A stretch of 7,825 bases of DNA from an uncultured Clostridia bacterium (GTDB taxonomy: Bacteria > Bacillota > Clostridia > Oscillospirales > CAG-272): the NCBI GenBank assembly GCA_945949385.1, contig CAMFEL010000100.1, positions 1 to 7,825 on the forward strand, in the 5' to 3' direction. Shown piece by piece: positions 4,764-7,825 of this stretch. Below the pieces are notes generated by a model. It worked only from the letters and a program-made list of their open reading frames with translations, had not been told where the DNA came from and did not search any database. The translations under genes were made by a program, and so were the position numbers. Within the stretch, counting starts at the first letter, position 1. Each line of letters begins with the position of its first letter.

Positions 4764-5960
4764 ATGATAAAGGAAGTAATTCTCTGCAAGTACGGAGAAA
4801 TAATTCTCAAGGGCGCCAATAAATCCACCTTTGAGTCAATATTGCTGAAGGAAGTCAAGCGGAGAGCCCGCCATGTGGGCGGCTTTACCGTAAGATACGC
4901 CCAGTCCACCGTATATGTGGAGCCCGAGGAGGGCGCGCAGTTCTGCGACATCGACGAGATGTACGAGCAGCTTAAAAAGGTGTTCGGCTTTGCCTGCGTG
5001 ACCCGTGCGGCAGTTTGCGAAAAGGATATGGATACCGTATGCGCCGTGGCGGCGCAGTATATCCCTCCCCGTCTTGCCGGCGCGAAAAAGTTCCGCTGCG
5101 AGGCAAAGAGAAGCGACAAAAGCTTTCCCCTGAAAAGCCCCGAAATCGCCGCGGAGGTGGGCGGCGCCGTTCTGGAAGCCATGCACGGCGCCGTGAAGGT
5201 CGACCTTACAGAGCCCGACATTACGGTGCGGGTGGAAATACGCGACAAGGCGTATATACACGCGGGACAGGAAAGGGGCGCCGGCGGAATTCCTCTGGGC
5301 AGCGGCGGCCGCGGACTGCTGCTTCTGTCAGGCGGCATAGACAGCCCCGTTGCGGGCTGTATGATGGCAAAGCGGGGGCTTTACATTGACGCTCTCCATT
5401 TCGAAAGCTTTCCCTATACCAGCGAGCGTGCGAAGGAAAAGGTGCTTCAGCTTGCCAAGGAAATGTGCGAGTACTGCGGCAGAATCCGTGTGCATATTAT
5501 ATCTCTCACTCATATTCAGGAGGAGCTGAGGGATAAGTGCGACGAGGATTATTTCACTCTGCTGCTGCGCCGATTTATGATGGAGCTTGCAGATATGACC
5601 GCACATGAGGCCGGATGTCAGTGCCTTATTACGGGTGAGAGTCTCGGTCAGGTGGCAAGTCAGACTATGTCTGCAATCGGAGTCACCGATCCGGTGTCAT
5701 CTCTGCCCGTGCTTCGTCCCTGCATAGGACTTGACAAGGAAGAAATAGTGGAGCGTGCAAGAAATATAGGCACCTTTGATACCTCCATTCTTCCCTATGA
5801 GGACTGCTGCACCGTGTTTACCCCTCGGCACCCCAGAACGCGTCCAGAGCTTGAAAAGGTTACGGCTCAGGAGGAAAAGCTTGACCGACCCGCGCTGATA
5901 AAAGAAGCGTGGGAATCAAAATATACCGTAGTTGTGAGGCAGTTTGACGATGAAAGATGA
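4764..5960 (+). CDS. thiI: tRNA 4-thiouridine synthase ThiI
   Basis: ThiI adenylates U8 of tRNA and helps transfer sulfur from a cysteine desulfurase to make 4-thiouridine; in some bacteria it also feeds sulfur to thiamine thiazole synthesis. The 398 residues show an N-terminal ferredoxin-like region (1-75), a THUMP domain (about 78-168, including KKFRCEAKRSDKSFPLKSPE) and a PP-loop ATPase domain with SGGIDSP (189-195), HFESFPYTS (212-220) and GESLGQVASQT (291-301). Cys348-Cys349 in PYEDCCTVF correspond to the region of the conserved reactive Cys344 of E. coli. As in Bacillus and clostridia, there is no C-terminal rhodanese domain, so sulfur must come by another route, typically a dedicated NifS-like desulfurase, not seen here. 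The start at 4764 follows AAAGGA (4749-4754) by 9 nt; longer open frame upstream overlaps the regulator. It lies 50 bp after the regulator with no terminator between, so it is probably cotranscribed. Confidence 0.95.
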   Translation: MIKEVILCKYGEIILKGANKSTFESILLKEVKRRARHVGGFTVRYAQSTVYVEPEEGAQFCDIDEMYEQLKKVFGFACVTRAAVCEKDMDTVCAVAAQYIPPRLAGAKKFRCEAKRSDKSFPLKSPEIAAEVGGAVLEAMHGAVKVDLTEPDITVRVEIRDKAYIHAGQERGAGGIPLGSGGRGLLLLSGGIDSPVAGCMMAKRGLYIDALHFESFPYTSERAKEKVLQLAKEMCEYCGRIRVHIISLTHIQEELRDKCDEDYFTLLLRRFMMELADMTAHEAGCQCLITGESLGQVASQTMSAIGVTDPVSSLPVLRPCIGLDKEEIVERARNIGTFDTSILPYEDCCTVFTPRHPRTRPELEKVTAQEEKLDRPALIKEAWESKYTVVVRQFDDER

Positions 5961-6372
5961 CAGACTTACCGAAGCAAGATACGCACTGCGCGGACATGTG
6001 CGCTGTGCCGTCTGCAGAAGTGACGGTTCTCTGCACACCTCGGAGGAAAGAGGCGTGCTTCCCCTGATTCTGTGGCTTGACGCCGACAGGGAGTTTCTGA
6101 AAGGCGCCAGCGTTGCCGACAAAATAGTGGGCAGGGCGGTAGCCATGCTTCTGATATACGGAGGCGCCGCAGAGGTATATGCTTCTGTTATAAGCCGCGG
6201 TGCTCTTGACTGTCTTCAGGAGCACGGCATCGCCGTGACCTATACCAACACCTGCATTGCAATCTCCAATCGGCGCGGAGACGGAATTTGTCCCATGGAG
6301 CGCGCAGTGGCTCCCGTAAAAGACCCCGAGGAGGCGTTCCGCGTGCTTCGGGAAAAAGCTTTAGGCAAATGA
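5950..6372 (+). CDS. DUF1893 domain protein (deaminase-like fold)
   Basis: This 140-residue protein spans nearly the whole DUF1893 family (PF08973), whose Thermotoga member TM1506 has a cytidine-deaminase-like fold. Visible family marks are SEERGVLPLILWL (31-43), GASVADKIVGRAVAMLL (52-68), VYASVISRGALDCLQEHGI (77-94) and GICPME (112-117). The usual deaminase zinc motif HAE and a PCxxC pair are not present, so catalysis cannot be assumed and the biochemical role is unknown. The ATG at 5950 follows GAGG (5936-5939) by 10 nt; a TTG at 5944 in the same frame is a weaker alternative. It overlaps the end of thiI by 11 bp, implying translational coupling and perhaps a link to tRNA or nucleoside sulfur metabolism (inference). 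Confidence 0.88.
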   Translation: MKDDRLTEARYALRGHVRCAVCRSDGSLHTSEERGVLPLILWLDADREFLKGASVADKIVGRAVAMLLIYGGAAEVYASVISRGALDCLQEHGIAVTYTNTCIAISNRRGDGICPMERAVAPVKDPEEAFRVLREKALGK

Positions 6373-6382
6373 CAAATTTGCC
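6364..6382. repeat. Inverted repeat over the DUF1893 stop codon
   Basis: GGCAAAT (6364-6370) and ATTTGCC (6376-6382) form a perfect 7-bp inverted repeat with a 5-nt spacer that includes most of the stop codon. No T-run follows, so it is not a standard terminator. It may be an operator for the GH65 gene or an mRNA stem. The half-site ATTTGCC also occurs in the EF-G2 leader palindrome (2873-2879). Confidence 0.4.
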
Positions 6383-6420
6383 GTGCAATCAATATCGCTA
6401 AAACAGTAAATGCAAATAAC

Positions 6421-6437
6421 TTGCGGCATTGCCGCGG
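6421..6437 (+). repeat. Hairpin next to the GH65 ribosome site
   Basis: GCGGC (6423-6427) and GCCGC (6431-6435) pair around a 3-nt loop, extendable by two T-G wobbles to 7 bp. It ends just before the AAGGGA ribosome site at 6439-6444 and could influence its access. No good sigma-A promoter is seen in the 78-bp gap. Confidence 0.35.
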
Positions 6438-6450
6438 GAAGGGAATATCT

Positions 6451-7825
6451 ATGATATACAACAAGGGAACAGGCGAGGACAAAAACTGGATACTCGCCGA
6501 GGAAGATTTCAGCACGGATATGCTTGCCAAGTGCGAATCCGTAATGTGTCAGGGCAACGGATATTTGTGCGTGCGCGGTGCCGCAGAAGAGATCTGCTCC
6601 GACAACATCGGGCGCTACACTCTTGTGGCGGGAACCTTTGACAAGCTGCCCGAGGACGCCTGTAACGAGCTTGCAAACAGCGCGGATTTTACCGCAATGT
6701 CCATTGAAATAGACGGGGAGCGCGTCACTCCCGAGGGACGCAAAGAGGGTACATACGAAAGGTATCTCAATCTGCGTACCGGATTGCTGCGGCGCACCTA
6801 CATATGGACAGCCTCCGACGGCAGCGAATACAAGCTGTCATTTGAGCGCGTAGTGTCCCTTAAAAACAAGCATCTTGCGGCGGCGGCAGTATCCGTTCAT
6901 TCTCTGACGGATAAAACGGCAAATGTCAAAATTGTCACCGGTATTGACGGCGAGAGCATTCAGAAAGAGGCTCATTTCCGGGCTGTGGACGCTTCCTTTG
7001 AGGACGGCGTTATGATGGTGTCCGCGAAAACTCAGCAGTCCGGCATTACCTTTACCACCGCTTCCTCCGTTACAATAAACACGGACTGCGATGTAAAAAC
7101 GGAAGCAAGCGGCAAAAAGGCAACTGCCGAAATTTCCTTCGAGCTTCCCGCCGACCGCAATGTTATACTGGAAAAGCGCAGCGTGGTATATACAAACCGC
7201 GACCGTGAGCGCGACGGCTGCAGCCTGTTCTGCCTTACGGACACCGCCCGCCGTGCCCTGCTTTCCGCCGAGAAGCAATCCTTTGACGAGATTGCCGACG
7301 AAAGCGCTGCCGAGTGGGAGGAAAGAATATGGAGCCGGCGCGATGTTACGATCGACGGCCCCGACACCGACCAGCTTGCTCTGCACTTTGCCGTATATCA
7401 TCTTACAGTTATGGCGCCCGTTCACGACAACAGAATGAACATCGGCGCAAAAGGTCTTTCCGGCCCCGGCTATTACGGTCATGCTTTCTGGGACACGGAA
7501 AACTATATGCTTCCTTACTTTATATTTTCCGCTCCCGACGAGGCGAGAAGCCTTTGCGAATACAGATACAACAGTATCGGCGCCGCCCGCGAATATGCAA
7601 AGAAGGCCGGCTGCGAGGGTGCGAGATACCCCTGGGAGGCGGCATGGATCACCGACGGAGAGGCGACTCCCACCTGGTGTGACACCGGAGATCTGGAGCT
7701 GCACATCACCTCCGATGTGGCTTTCGGCGCATATTACTACTATAAGGTAAGCGGCGACGAGGACTTTATGGATCGCTGCGGCTATGAGCTTATTCTGGAC
7801 TGTGCAAAATACTGGGCAACAAGAG
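6451..7825 (+). CDS. GH65 family disaccharide phosphorylase, 3' truncated by the window
   Basis: The first 458 codons of a glycoside hydrolase family 65 enzyme. These cytoplasmic proteins phosphorolyse alpha-glucosides such as maltose, kojibiose, nigerose or trehalose to beta-glucose 1-phosphate and a sugar. The N-terminal beta-sandwich (about 1-280) contains QGNGYLCVRGAAEE (34-47), the usual opening motif of the family. The (alpha/alpha)6 barrel then begins, with KGLSGPGYYGHAFWDTENYM (334-353), matching the GLxGxGYxGHxFWDTE signature that lines the active site, and RYPWEAAWITDGEATPTW (392-409). The catalytic Glu lies further downstream in this family (Glu487 in Lactobacillus maltose phosphorylase) and is beyond the edge. 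No signal peptide is present. The start at 6451 has AAGGGA (6439-6444) 6 nt upstream. The gene follows DUF1893 by 78 bp. Specificity within GH65 cannot be decided; a beta-phosphoglucomutase or sugar transporter would be expected nearby. Confidence 0.93.
   Translation, partial: MIYNKGTGEDKNWILAEEDFSTDMLAKCESVMCQGNGYLCVRGAAEEICSDNIGRYTLVAGTFDKLPEDACNELANSADFTAMSIEIDGERVTPEGRKEGTYERYLNLRTGLLRRTYIWTASDGSEYKLSFERVVSLKNKHLAAAAVSVHSLTDKTANVKIVTGIDGESIQKEAHFRAVDASFEDGVMMVSAKTQQSGITFTTASSVTINTDCDVKTEASGKKATAEISFELPADRNVILEKRSVVYTNRDRERDGCSLFCLTDTARRALLSAEKQSFDEIADESAAEWEERIWSRRDVTIDGPDTDQLALHFAVYHLTVMAPVHDNRMNIGAKGLSGPGYYGHAFWDTENYMLPYFIFSAPDEARSLCEYRYNSIGAAREYAKKAGCEGARYPWEAAWITDGEATPTWCDTGDLELHITSDVAFGAYYYYKVSGDEDFMDRCGYELILDCAKYWATR

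Noticed and set aside
6838..7704. Minus-strand frame of 288 codons opposite GH65
   Set aside because: It is antisense to GH65 signature motifs and has no start signal.
1..7825. tRNA, rRNA, CRISPR array, insertion sequence ends, riboswitch
   Set aside because: No cloverleaf, spaced direct-repeat array, transposase or terminal inverted repeats, or recognised riboswitch core was found by eye. There is no TPP-riboswitch-like core upstream of thiI, where only 50 bp separate it from the regulator.

Overview
The window reads as chromosomal DNA of a GC-balanced anaerobic Firmicute, most likely a gut-type clostridium of the Ruminococcaceae/Oscillospiraceae kind. The evidence is strong AGGAGG-type ribosome sites, sigma-A style promoters, an EF-G2 paralogue with the P-loop GHGGSGKT, a ThiI without a rhodanese domain, a DUF1893 protein, a GH65 disaccharide phosphorylase and a PiT transporter of the clostridial HGAQDGQK type. 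The genus is inference.

Layout. Bases 1-453 (minus strand) hold a small unit. A good extended -10 promoter (425-453) drives an 86-codon reading frame (123-383) interrupted by two in-frame TGA codons three codons apart. The frame overlaps, by ATGA, the start of a secreted protein whose signal peptide lies at 1-126 and whose remainder is off the left edge. Bases 454-706 carry no convincing intact gene, only a coding-like stretch on the plus strand. A strong intrinsic terminator (707-739) closes the EF-G2 gene (763-2835, minus), which has its own promoter (2894-2922) and a small leader hairpin.

Upstream of that, a PiT-type phosphate transporter gene (2971-3918, minus) is transcribed divergently from a winged-helix regulator (3973-4713, plus). 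Their predicted -10 boxes lie on top of each other in a gap of about 50 bp, and the regulator's predicted transcript starts at its own ATG, so it may be leaderless. The regulator keeps an OmpR-type DNA-binding domain but its receiver-like half has no phosphoacceptor Asp and carries a disordered insertion.

The regulator is followed on the same strand by thiI (tRNA 4-thiouridine synthesis, 4764-5960), a DUF1893 deaminase-fold protein overlapping thiI by 11 bp (5950-6372), and, after a 78-bp gap with two inverted repeats, the first 458 codons of a GH65 glycoside phosphorylase that leaves the right edge. Regulator, thiI and DUF1893 look like one transcription unit; whether the GH65 gene belongs to it is open.

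The signals most worth a second look are the tandem in-frame UGA codons at apparent Trp positions (315-326), and the interlocked divergent promoter of transporter and leaderless pseudo-receiver regulator (3938-3975). No RNA gene, CRISPR array, insertion sequence or origin was recognised.
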